This document shows positions 1 to 5,831 of a DNA stretch of 12,364 nucleotides, one piece after another. The position numbers and the translations under genes were made by a program. Within the stretch, counting starts at the first letter, position 1. Each line of letters starts with the position of its first letter. The DNA is from Clostridia bacterium (GTDB lineage: Bacteria > Bacillota > Clostridia > Oscillospirales > CAG-272): contig JAGBXH010000099.1 of NCBI GenBank assembly GCA_017629395.1, positions 1 to 12,364 on the forward strand. Reading direction: 5' to 3'. The notes below the pieces were generated by a model that saw only the letters and a list, made by a program, of their open reading frames with translations, ran no database searches and was not told where the DNA came from.

Positions 1-1299
1 CCTGCAGATCACTATAAGCTGCACAATCCCAGCTTTGAGCTGCGAGACACCTACTGGTACGATATGCGCTACAAGCAGGATTTTGCAAACCACTCCAAGG
101 ATAACAGCTTTTATGATAACTCTACGCCCGTTGCTGATATTGGCGGCGGTGTGGGCTATGCGGGCAGATTTGTGCATACCTTCAGCCTGCTGACGGGCGG
201 CACAACGCATACGGGCAACGTGCAGCCCTGCCTGACCGACGAGGAGGTCTATCAGACCGTGCTTGCCAACGTGCGCGCATGGCTGGATGCCAATCCCGAG
301 GCAACCATCATTTCGGTTTCGCAAAACGACTCTGACCCCGGCAAGGGCGGCTGCAATTGCGCAAGCTGCAAGGCGATCAATGATCGCGAGGGCTCGGAAA
401 TGGGCTCGCTTCTGACCTTTGTCAACCGCATTGCAAACGATATCAAGGAGGATTACCCCGGTGTGTACGTCGATACGCTGGCGTACCGCTATACAAGAAA
501 GCCTCCCAAGACCGTGCGCCCTGCAGAGAACGTCATCATTCGTTTGTGCTCCATTGAGTGCTGCTTTACGCACACCTTGGACGATGCGACCTGCAGCAGA
601 AACAAGGAGTTTTGCAAGGATATCGAGGCGTGGAGCGCGATTTGCGATAAGCTTTATATCTGGGATTACACCTACAATGCAGAGACCTACTTTACCTTCT
701 TCCCCAATTTTGACGTGCTGCATGCCAACGTGCAGTTCTATAAGGCGCATAACGTCAAGGGCGTGTTCCTGGAGGGACAGCAGGTATCCGTTTCGGGTGA
801 ATTTGCCGAGCTGCGCTCCTATTTGCTTGCCAAGCTTTTGTGGGATCCCGATATGACCGAAGAGCAATACTACGCTTACATGGATGAGTTTATGCAGTAT
901 TATTACGGTCCCGGCTGGACGCATATCAAGTCCTATATGGAGCAGCTGACCGCACACGCCATCAAGCACAATCCGCACGTGGGGATTTTTGATAAGGGCG
1001 AGAAGATGCTTCCGTTCAAAAACGACGACGGCAAGAAGGATACCCGTTTTGCACGCGGATTTTTGGATACGTGGGCGCAGGCGTATGCCGAGGCGCAGAC
1101 CGATGCGCAAAGAGATCACGTGGAGAAATCCTCGATCCAGATCTATTACTATTGCAGTCTGAGCGGCGGCACGTCACAGCGCAAGGAATATTTGAAGAAG
1201 GTGTACGAGCTTTGTGAGAAGTACGGCATTGAGTATTACAAGTACGTCGTGCCCATGCCCGATCCCTCGCAGGCGGATAACCTGAACAGTCTGATTTAA
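1..1299 (+). CDS. DUF4838 domain-containing protein, 3' part (N-terminus outside window)
   Basis: The frame is open from base 1, so the gene begins upstream; an internal ATG at 64 is not a credible start because the preceding codons continue the same protein. The visible 432 residues match my memory of the DUF4838 family, which often accompanies GH20-like or other carbohydrate-active domains. Recognisable points are an SVSQND segment followed by a C-x-C-x2-C cluster (Cys118, 120, 123 in partial numbering), a later cysteine-rich LCSIECC stretch, an IWDY motif, an FPNFDVLHAN block, a GVFLEGQ loop, and an LLAKLLWDP helix before a YYYGPGW motif. The family role is not established; polysaccharide or glycoconjugate processing is an inference. 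A signal peptide cannot be judged because the N-terminus is missing. The stop is TAA, with only 18 nt before the next start and no terminator between them, so read-through into rqcH is plausible. Confidence 0.85.
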   Translation, partial: PADHYKLHNPSFELRDTYWYDMRYKQDFANHSKDNSFYDNSTPVADIGGGVGYAGRFVHTFSLLTGGTTHTGNVQPCLTDEEVYQTVLANVRAWLDANPEATIISVSQNDSDPGKGGCNCASCKAINDREGSEMGSLLTFVNRIANDIKEDYPGVYVDTLAYRYTRKPPKTVRPAENVIIRLCSIECCFTHTLDDATCSRNKEFCKDIEAWSAICDKLYIWDYTYNAETYFTFFPNFDVLHANVQFYKAHNVKGVFLEGQQVSVSGEFAELRSYLLAKLLWDPDMTEEQYYAYMDEFMQYYYGPGWTHIKSYMEQLTAHAIKHNPHVGIFDKGEKMLPFKNDDGKKDTRFARGFLDTWAQAYAEAQTDAQRDHVEKSSIQIYYYCSLSGGTSQRKEYLKKVYELCEKYGIEYYKYVVPMPDPSQADNLNSLI

Positions 1300-1317
1300 C
1301 TTTGAAAGGAATTTTCT

Positions 1318-3084
1318 ATGGCATTTGATGCTGGTATGCTCGCCTGCACGCTGCATGAGATCTGCAGCGTGGGGCAGGGGGGCAGAATTGAGAGGGTGCT
1401 GCAGCCTGAGCGTGATGAGATCGTGCTGCAAATGCGCACCACGCTGGGCGGTAAGCGTCTTTTGATCAACGCGGGCTCCAATAATCCGCGTATCGGCTTT
1501 ACCGAGCTGCAAAAGGAAAATCCGCAGCAGCCGCCCATGTTTTGCATGCTGCTTCGCAAGCATTTGTCGGGCGCAAAGCTGTGTGCCGCAAGGCAGTTGG
1601 GCTTTGAGCGCGCGTGCGAGCTGGAATTTGAAACGCGTGACGAAATGGGCTTTAGCTGCACGCGCTATCTGATCGCGGAGGTCATGGGCAAGTACAGTAA
1701 TCTGATCTTTACCGATGGGGATCGCAAGATCATGGCGGTGCTCAAGACCATTGATTTCACCACCTCAAGCAAAAGACAGGTGCTGCCGGGCATGACGTAC
1801 GAGCTGCCGCCCGCGCAGGATAAAGAGGACCCGACCGCGGAAACGGCAGAGGGCTTTGCGCAGGCGTATGCGGGAGCTGATCCCGAGCAGCGCACCGACC
1901 GCTGGATCTTGGAGAGATATATGGGTATTTCTGCTGCGGTCGCAAGGGAGATGGCGTACCGTGCCACGCGCCATACCGATACACCCGTGAAATATTGCAC
2001 CGGGGCAGAGCTTTGGGGCGCATTTGACGCGATCATGAGCGCTGTCCGCAACGGTGTGTATGCACCCACCATGGTGACCGACGGCACAAAGCCCGTGGAA
2101 TATGCCTTCGTGCCCTTGACGCAGTACGGTGCGGACATGCCACAGCGCGCGTACGAGAGTGCAGGGCAGCTGCTCGATGATTTTTTCGCCTCGCGCGATA
2201 AGGAAAGCCGCATCAGACAGCGCGCGTCCGACGTGCTTTCTCTTCTGACGCACGGCGAGAGCCGTATTACCAAGAAATTGGAGGCGCAAAGGGGAGAGCT
2301 TGCCGAGTGCGAGCAGGCGGAAACGTATAAAAAGTACGGAGACTTGATCATGGGCAACCTCTATTGCATTGAAAAGGGGGCAAAGCGTGCAGAGCTGGTG
2401 GACTACGAGGATTGGAATGAGGACGAGGGAACGTACGGCTCTTGCATCGTCGAGCTGGACGAGCGATTGACTCCCGTAGCCAACGGGCAGAAATATTATA
2501 AAAAATACACCAAGCTGCGTAACGCCAAGGTGGAGTTGACCAAGCAGATCGAGCTTGGCGAGAATGAGCTGGCGTATTTGTATACCGTGTTTGACGCGCT
2601 GACCAGAGCAGAGACGCAGGCAGACCTTGACGAGATCCGCGAGGAGCTTTACCGCTTTGGCTATGCCTCGCGCATGAAGGGGTACGCCGCGCCCAAGAAA
2701 AATAAGAATCCCGTGGTCATGCAGTTTGCGACTACAAACGGATACCGCGTGCTGTGCGGCAAGAACAACGTGCAAAACGAGTATATCACGCACAAGGTGG
2801 CGGATCGCAACGACTGGTGGTTCCACGTTAAGGGCATGCCCGGCTCGCACGTGGTCATGCTGTGTGACGGGGAAGAGCCGCCCGCAGAGGATTTTACCGA
2901 TGCAGCCGAGATCGCGGCGTATTATTCCAAAGCACAGGGCGAGCATATCGCGGTGGACTATATTCAGGTGCGCCACGTCAAAAAGCCGCCCGCGGCAAAG
3001 CCCGGTCTGGTGATCTATCACACCAATTGGACAGCGTACGTCACGCCCGATGAGGATAAGATCAAGAGAATGCGAAACAAATAA
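1318..3084 (+). CDS. rqcH: Rqc2-homolog RqcH (NFACT family ribosome quality control protein)
   Basis: 588 residues, a normal length for the family formerly annotated as fibronectin-binding protein. The start ATG is preceded by AAAGGA (1305-1310) at 7 nt. Domain order fits NFACT proteins: NFACT-N at about 1-200 with MLLRKHLSGA at 77-86; a helical coiled-coil middle at about 290-450 including KYGDLIMGNLY and LTPVANGQKYYKKYTKL; and a C-terminal NFACT-R (DUF814) domain with GKNNVQNEYITHKVA, DWWFHVKGMPGSHVV and VDYIQVRHVKKPPAAKPG. In this family RqcH binds stalled, peptidyl-tRNA-obstructed 50S subunits with tRNA-Ala and adds C-terminal alanine tails that mark the nascent chain for degradation. The position of the functionally required Asp97-Arg98 pair of B. 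subtilis RqcH appears here as Glu97-Arg98. The gene ends at a strong hairpin terminator shared with the convergent cyclophilin gene. Confidence 0.93.
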   Translation: MAFDAGMLACTLHEICSVGQGGRIERVLQPERDEIVLQMRTTLGGKRLLINAGSNNPRIGFTELQKENPQQPPMFCMLLRKHLSGAKLCAARQLGFERACELEFETRDEMGFSCTRYLIAEVMGKYSNLIFTDGDRKIMAVLKTIDFTTSSKRQVLPGMTYELPPAQDKEDPTAETAEGFAQAYAGADPEQRTDRWILERYMGISAAVAREMAYRATRHTDTPVKYCTGAELWGAFDAIMSAVRNGVYAPTMVTDGTKPVEYAFVPLTQYGADMPQRAYESAGQLLDDFFASRDKESRIRQRASDVLSLLTHGESRITKKLEAQRGELAECEQAETYKKYGDLIMGNLYCIEKGAKRAELVDYEDWNEDEGTYGSCIVELDERLTPVANGQKYYKKYTKLRNAKVELTKQIELGENELAYLYTVFDALTRAETQADLDEIREELYRFGYASRMKGYAAPKKNKNPVVMQFATTNGYRVLCGKNNVQNEYITHKVADRNDWWFHVKGMPGSHVVMLCDGEEPPAEDFTDAAEIAAYYSKAQGEHIAVDYIQVRHVKKPPAAKPGLVIYHTNWTAYVTPDEDKIKRMRNK

Positions 3085-3087
3085 AAA

Positions 3088-3126
3088 GAGAGCGAAACGT
3101 AAAAACCGTTTCGCTCTTGCTTTTTT
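3088..3126. terminator. Bidirectional intrinsic terminator between rqcH and the cyclophilin gene
   Basis: A perfect 11-bp stem, AGAGCGAAACG (3089-3099) pairing with CGTTTCGCTCT (3107-3117), encloses a 7-nt loop. On the plus strand it is followed after three bases by TTTTTT (3121-3126). On the minus strand it is followed by the complement of AAAAA (3083-3087), giving a shorter T-run. It lies 4 nt after the rqcH stop and its plus-strand T-run overlaps the minus-strand stop codon of the cyclophilin gene, as expected for a shared terminator of two convergent genes. Confidence 0.9.
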
Positions 3127-3862
3127 ACTTCAGGGGATTGACGAAAACTGCCTTTTCGATGATGACGTTGTCGTAGGGCTTGTCATTTCCGTCGGTATCG
3201 ACTGCTGCGATCTTATCTACAACGTCCATACCTGCCAGCACGTAGCCGAATGCTGCGTAGCCGTCGTCAAGATGGGAGGAATCTGCGTCGCAGATAAAGA
3301 ACTGATTCGATCCGCTGTTGGGGTCGTTGGTTCTTGCCATGGAAAGAACGCCGCGCACGTGCTTTAAGTTGTTGGTGAAACCGTTTTGGGTGAACTCACC
3401 GATGATCGCGCTTGTGTCATGTCTCTTGCCCGTGCCGTCGATGCCGCCGCCCTGGATCATGAAGTCCTGAATGACGCGGTGGAAGATCTTGCCCGAATAG
3501 TGTCCTTCCTTGACCAGGTTCTGGAAGTTCTTGACCGATTTGGGTGCTACGTCGGGACGCAGACGAAGAACGATGTCGCCGTAGTCCTTGACCGTGATCT
3601 TAACGTATTCGGTCACCTTGTCAGTTTCGGCAAAATCCTCTGTCTTGCAGGAGTTGATCTCGCTCTTGATCTCTGCCATGTCAATTTCTGCAGGCTTGGG
3701 AGAAAACGCGCCGGTTGCCACCATAATGGCGATCACAATAGCTGCAACTACTGCCAGGCAAAGCCCAACGGTAACCAAAGTAATGATCAGATTGGTGTTG
3801 TCCTTTTGGGGCTGCACGGCTGCGCGTGCGGCATACCCCTTGTTGCTGTATTTTTTGCTCAT
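3125..3862 (-). CDS. Membrane-anchored cyclophilin-type peptidyl-prolyl cis-trans isomerase
   Basis: 245 residues. A positively charged N-terminus (residues 1-20) precedes one hydrophobic segment (about 24-49), then a linker (50-85) and a cyclophilin domain (about 86-245). No lipobox is seen, so it is probably a type-II membrane protein with the isomerase domain outside the cytoplasm, helping secreted or envelope proteins fold. Active-site motifs are present: FHRVIQDFMIQGG (Arg129, Phe134, Met135, Gln137 match human CypA Arg55, Phe60, Met61, Gln63), GVLSMAR (171-177), SGSNQFFI (183-190) and HLDDGYAAFG (197-206). The CypA Trp121 position is His197, so cyclosporin sensitivity is doubtful; this is common in bacterial members. 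The start ATG has GAGGT (plus 3871-3875) about 8 nt upstream, and a near-consensus promoter lies just beyond. It is transcribed alone, convergent with rqcH and divergent from the YtvI-like gene. Confidence 0.93.
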   Translation of the reverse strand: MSKKYSNKGYAARAAVQPQKDNTNLIITLVTVGLCLAVVAAIVIAIMVATGAFSPKPAEIDMAEIKSEINSCKTEDFAETDKVTEYVKITVKDYGDIVLRLRPDVAPKSVKNFQNLVKEGHYSGKIFHRVIQDFMIQGGGIDGTGKRHDTSAIIGEFTQNGFTNNLKHVRGVLSMARTNDPNSGSNQFFICDADSSHLDDGYAAFGYVLAGMDVVDKIAAVDTDGNDKPYDNVIIEKAVFVNPLK

Positions 3863-3894
3863 GAATGCATACCTCGTTTCTTTTGTACCATAGT

Positions 3895-3923
3895 ATTGTA
3901 ACAGAAAGGGTGCACGCTGTCAA
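3895..3923 (-). promoter_or_regulatory. Near-consensus housekeeping promoter for the cyclophilin gene
   Basis: On the minus strand TTGACA (plus 3918-3923) is followed after exactly 17 bp by TACAAT (plus 3895-3900), with a TGT extended -10 element directly upstream. Predicted transcription starts near 3888, giving a leader of about 25 nt ending in the GAGGT ribosome-binding site. The hexamers match the vegetative sigma factor consensus at 11 of 12 positions. Confidence 0.85.
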
Positions 3924-3975
3924 GAGTATGCACACGGAATTTGCATTTTGTACATATATACAAGGGGGAATGCGT

Positions 3976-5076
3976 ATGAAAAAAACGGATATTCACACGT
4001 GGGCTTCGCGCCTTATCGTGGTTGTGTGCGTATTGGGGCTGGCGTTCGTGTTTGGAAAATACGGCGTGCCCGTTTTCATGCCGTTTTTGCTTGCAGGGCT
4101 GATCGTGACGTTCGTGCGCCCGTGGGGCAAGCGGCTGTCTGCCGTCATAGCGGTCAAGCAAGGGGTGTGCTGCGTGTTTTTGCTGCTGCTTTTACTGGGA
4201 GCGCTGGGAGGCGCTGCATATTTTGGCGGCTATTATTTGTGGCGCGAGGCGTCGTCGTTTTACGCGTGGCTATCGGAAAATGCAAATTCGGTCATGGACG
4301 CTTTGACGGGCTTGTTTGCCACCAAGGGGCAGGGCGGGGGATTGCCTGATTTCTTGCAGCGGTTTTTACAGCTACCCCTGATCGCGGACTTTTTCGGGGG
4401 ACTTGACGCCTTGGTGCAAAAGCTGGCGGGTGCGCTTTTGGAGCGGCTGGGGGAGGCGTTGACGGGGGCAGCGATCGGCATGGCGGCATCCCTGCCGTCC
4501 TCGGTGCTTGGGGTGCTGGTGTTTTTGCTTTCCTGCTTTTATCTTGCGCTCGATGGGGAACGGCTGTATCAGGGTATGCTCTCCTTTTTTGCACCGGACA
4601 ATGCCGCGCGCGTGCGCGAGGTGTGCGATACCACGGCAAACGCCCTGCGCGCCTATCTGCGTGCGTATGGGGTGTTGTTTGCGCTGACCATGGTACAGCT
4701 GCTGATCGGCTTTTTGCTCATCGGGGTGCGGTATGCCTTTTTGGTGGCATTTATCATCTCGCTGCTGGATCTGTTGCCCGCGCTGGGAGCTGTGGTTGTG
4801 CTTGCACCCTGGAGTGCCTTGGCATTTGCCTCGGGCGAGGTGCGCGTAGGCGCGGGGCTGCTGATATTGGCGGGGGTGGTCACGCTGATGCGTCAGATCG
4901 CAGAGCCCAAGATCGTGGGCAAGAGCCTTGGGCTGCATCCGCTTGTTGCCTTGTTTGCCATGTACGCAGGACTTGAGCTGTTCGGTGCGGCGGGGCTTGT
5001 GCTCGGACCGTGCGCGTGTATTGTTGTTCGCAGCGTATTGCTGCGAACAAACGAGGTGGCGGCAAGCCGCCAATGA
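3976..5076 (+). CDS. ytvI: AI-2E family transporter, sporulation integral membrane protein YtvI-like
   Basis: 366 residues from ATG 3976, chosen because AAGGGGG (3962-3968) lies 7 nt upstream; an in-frame ATG at 3970 abuts the ribosome-binding site, and longer forms from 3865 would run through the divergent promoter region. Hydrophobic segments fall at about 12-27, 30-47, 64-88, 173-192, 230-251, 253-281, 290-306 and 322-353, with a polar, probably extracytoplasmic part at 90-170, as in the PerM/AI-2E family. Family signatures are LLDLLPALGAVVVLAPWS (263-280) and MRQIAEPKIVGKSLGLHPL (305-323), close to YtvI of endospore formers. The transported substrate is not known for YtvI; the family name comes from the AI-2 exporter TqsA. 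The last 16 or so residues are encoded inside a palindrome array (see the repeat entry), so the C-terminal tail (RTNEVAASRQ) may be repeat-derived. I see no convincing promoter of its own. Confidence 0.85.
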   Translation: MKKTDIHTWASRLIVVVCVLGLAFVFGKYGVPVFMPFLLAGLIVTFVRPWGKRLSAVIAVKQGVCCVFLLLLLLGALGGAAYFGGYYLWREASSFYAWLSENANSVMDALTGLFATKGQGGGLPDFLQRFLQLPLIADFFGGLDALVQKLAGALLERLGEALTGAAIGMAASLPSSVLGVLVFLLSCFYLALDGERLYQGMLSFFAPDNAARVREVCDTTANALRAYLRAYGVLFALTMVQLLIGFLLIGVRYAFLVAFIISLLDLLPALGAVVVLAPWSALAFASGEVRVGAGLLILAGVVTLMRQIAEPKIVGKSLGLHPLVALFAMYAGLELFGAAGLVLGPCACIVVRSVLLRTNEVAASRQ

Positions 5077-5202
5077 TGTTGCCTTCGGCAAACGAGGTTC
5101 GCCTGCGGCGAAACGGATTTGATCAAAGCGAAAGAAAGGACGGGAAAGTTTCCCGCCCTTTTCCGTTTGCGCCAACGGCGCAACATCGTTTGTCGCAGAC
5201 AA
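5024..5202. repeat. Array of short palindromes joined by 6-nt linkers, mirror-symmetric about a terminator
   Basis: Read left to right: palindrome 5024-5050 (TTGTTCGCAGC, 5-nt loop, GCTGCGAACAA); linker ACGAGG; palindrome 5057-5072 (TGGCGGC AA GCCGCCA); linker ATGATG; palindrome 5079-5091 (TTGCC TTC GGCAA); linker ACGAGG; palindrome 5098-5112 (TTCGCC TGC GGCGAA); ACGGAT; palindrome 5119-5126 (TTGATCAA); the terminator hairpin centred on 5148; TTCCGT; palindrome 5167-5183 (TTGCGCC AAC GGCGCAA); linker CATCGT, which is ACGATG on the other strand; palindrome 5190-5202 (TTGTC GCA GACAA). Stems differ in sequence, but each begins with T and ends with A, and linkers are six bases long. Linkers face inward on both sides of the central terminator. 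The first palindromes overlap the 3' end of the YtvI-like CDS. Function unknown; plausibly a non-coding intergenic repeat. Confidence 0.75.
5135..5162 (+). terminator. Intrinsic terminator downstream of the YtvI-like gene
   Basis: Stem AAAGG-A-CGGGAA pairs with TTCCCG-C-CCTTT around a 3-nt loop (5147-5149), with one A/C mismatch. Its 3' arm runs into TTTT (5159-5162). It lies about 60 nt after the stop codon and at the centre of the palindrome array. The T-run is short, so efficiency is uncertain. The upstream purine-rich flank could give partial activity in the other direction. Confidence 0.65.
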
Positions 5203-5204
5203 CA

Positions 5205-5249
5205 AAATAAATGACCGCGCAGGGCAAAGCCATACGCGGTCATTTATTT
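5205..5249 (-). terminator. Intrinsic terminator of rpsT
   Basis: A perfect 15-bp stem is formed by AAATAAATGACCGCG (5205-5219) and CGCGGTCATTTATTT (5235-5249). The 15-nt loop holds a nested GGC-AAA-GCC mini-hairpin (5223-5231). Read on the minus strand it follows the rpsT stop by about 36 nt and ends in an ATTTATTTTG tract. The AT-rich ends are self-complementary, so it could also stop transcripts arriving from the plus strand. Confidence 0.8.
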
Positions 5250-5285
5250 GTGCTTTTGCGGTGGGTTATTCCGCTAAAGCTTGGA

Positions 5286-5546
5286 TTACAGATTGTTGAG
5301 CGCCTTGGTGAACTGGCTCTTCTTGTGAGCTGCAGCATTCTTGTGAATGATGCCCTTGGAAGCTGCTACGTCGATCTTCTTAACAGCTGCCTTGTAGGTA
5401 GCCTGTGCCAGCTCAGTGTTACCGGATGCAAGAGCAGCCTCGTACTTCTTGATCTCGGTCTTGAGTGCAGAGCGGAATGCCTTGTTCTTCAGAGTCTTGG
5501 TCTCGATAACCTTTACTCTCTTCTTTGCAGACTTAATGTTCGGCAA
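5286..5546 (-). CDS. rpsT: Small ribosomal subunit protein bS20
   Basis: 86 residues, the usual size. It starts PNIKSAKKRVKV, the classic bS20 N-terminus, is rich in Lys and Ala, and has the helical body and KGIIHKNAAAHKKSQF motif near residues 64-79 typical of the family. bS20 binds 16S rRNA early in 30S assembly. The start codon is TTG (complement of plus 5544-5546): the family N-terminus begins immediately after it, and a strong GGAGG lies 9 nt upstream. E. coli rpsT also begins with UUG and is subject to translational autocontrol, so the weak start may be functionally conserved. The gene is monocistronic, with its own promoter and terminator, and is divergent from rpoB. Confidence 0.96.
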   Translation of the reverse strand: MPNIKSAKKRVKVIETKTLKNKAFRSALKTEIKKYEAALASGNTELAQATYKAAVKKIDVAASKGIIHKNAAAHKKSQFTKALNNL

Positions 5547-5634
5547 GTTCGTATACCTCCATATAAAATTTCAAATATGTGGTGCTCCGTGCTCTCGTGC
5601 CTGAGAGGGTGCACTCGCAAGGTACCCCATATAC
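5547..5634 (-). promoter_or_regulatory. rpsT mRNA leader with candidate hairpins
   Basis: The predicted transcript start near 5634 gives an 87-nt leader. It can fold a CTCTC-AGGCAC-GAGAG hairpin (plus 5592-5607), extendable by GUG/CAC pairs across a bulge, and a weak AT stem next to the Shine-Dalgarno. S20 autoregulation is known in E. coli; whether this leader binds bS20 is inference. I do not recognise a named RNA family here. Confidence 0.4.
5556..5560 (-). promoter_or_regulatory. Ribosome-binding site fixing the TTG start of rpsT
   Basis: GGAGG on the minus strand (plus CCTCC) with 9-nt spacing to TTG. No ATG or GTG start in the rpsT frame is compatible with the bS20 N-terminus, so this site decides the start. 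A short CATAT/ATATG stem (plus 5560-5564 with 5575-5579) touches the first G of the motif. Confidence 0.85.
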
Positions 5635-5640
5635 TCCAAT

Positions 5641-5669
5641 ATCATACCACAAACTTTTCTAAAATGCAA
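5641..5669 (-). promoter_or_regulatory. Probable promoter of rpsT
   Basis: On the minus strand TATGAT (plus 5641-5646) carries an upstream TGG extended -10 element. TTGCAT (plus 5664-5669) sits exactly 17 bp further upstream. The -35 match is weak (TTG only), but the extended -10, correct spacing and AT-rich upstream DNA make this the best candidate before rpsT. Confidence 0.65.
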
Positions 5670-5796
5670 TAGGTTTTGCAAAATTATTTTGCTAAAAATT
5701 TTAACAGAATTTTCGCTTCCTTTTGTGCACTTTCTGCGCAAAAGTGACGATATATCTATATATAAGAAAAATTTTGAAAAAAATATCGAAAAACAC

Positions 5797-5825
5797 TTGA
5801 CAAAGGGAAAAAACCTTGCTATAAT
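5797..5825 (+). promoter_or_regulatory. Perfect-consensus housekeeping promoter for rpoBC
   Basis: TTGACA (5797-5802), a 17-bp spacer and TATAAT (5820-5825) match the vegetative consensus at all 12 positions. A-rich DNA directly upstream (5761-5796, with A-tracts) may act as an UP element. A second TATAAT lies at 5838-5843 without a good -35, and could be an alternative start or simply AT-rich initial sequence. Predicted transcription starts near 5832, about 150 nt before rpoB. Confidence 0.9.
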
Positions 5826-5831
5826 ATTAAA

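Noticed and set aside
3948..3963. TTGTA-CATATA-TACAA inverted repeat just before the ribosome-binding site of the YtvI-like gene, considered as an operator
   Set aside because: The arms are only 5 bp in AT-rich DNA, there is no regulator gene nearby, and no convincing plus-strand promoter accompanies it.
3865..3975. Longer start for the YtvI-like protein at ATG 3865
   Set aside because: The extension would cross the divergent cyclophilin promoter, lacks a ribosome-binding site, and does not resemble the family N-terminus. ATG 3976 has a good ribosome-binding site at proper spacing.
5010..5210. 66-codon ORF across the palindrome array (reads MRVYCCSQRIAANKRGGG...)
   Set aside because: Its sequence is simply the translation of the linker-palindrome repeat; it has no ribosome-binding site and overlaps the YtvI-like gene and a terminator.
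5571..5630. 19-codon ORF in the rpsT leader (MGYLASAPSQAREHGAPHI)
   Set aside because: The ATG sits within about 4 nt of the predicted transcript start, so its GGAG would be at the very 5' end. It overlaps the leader hairpins, and no recognisable peptide is encoded.
5581..5637. Glycine-riboswitch-like words (CUCUCAGGCA) on the minus strand before rpsT
   Set aside because: The other conserved glycine aptamer segments (GCCGAAGG and GGACAGA) are missing, and a glycine switch before rpsT makes little sense. The match is probably coincidental within a hairpin.
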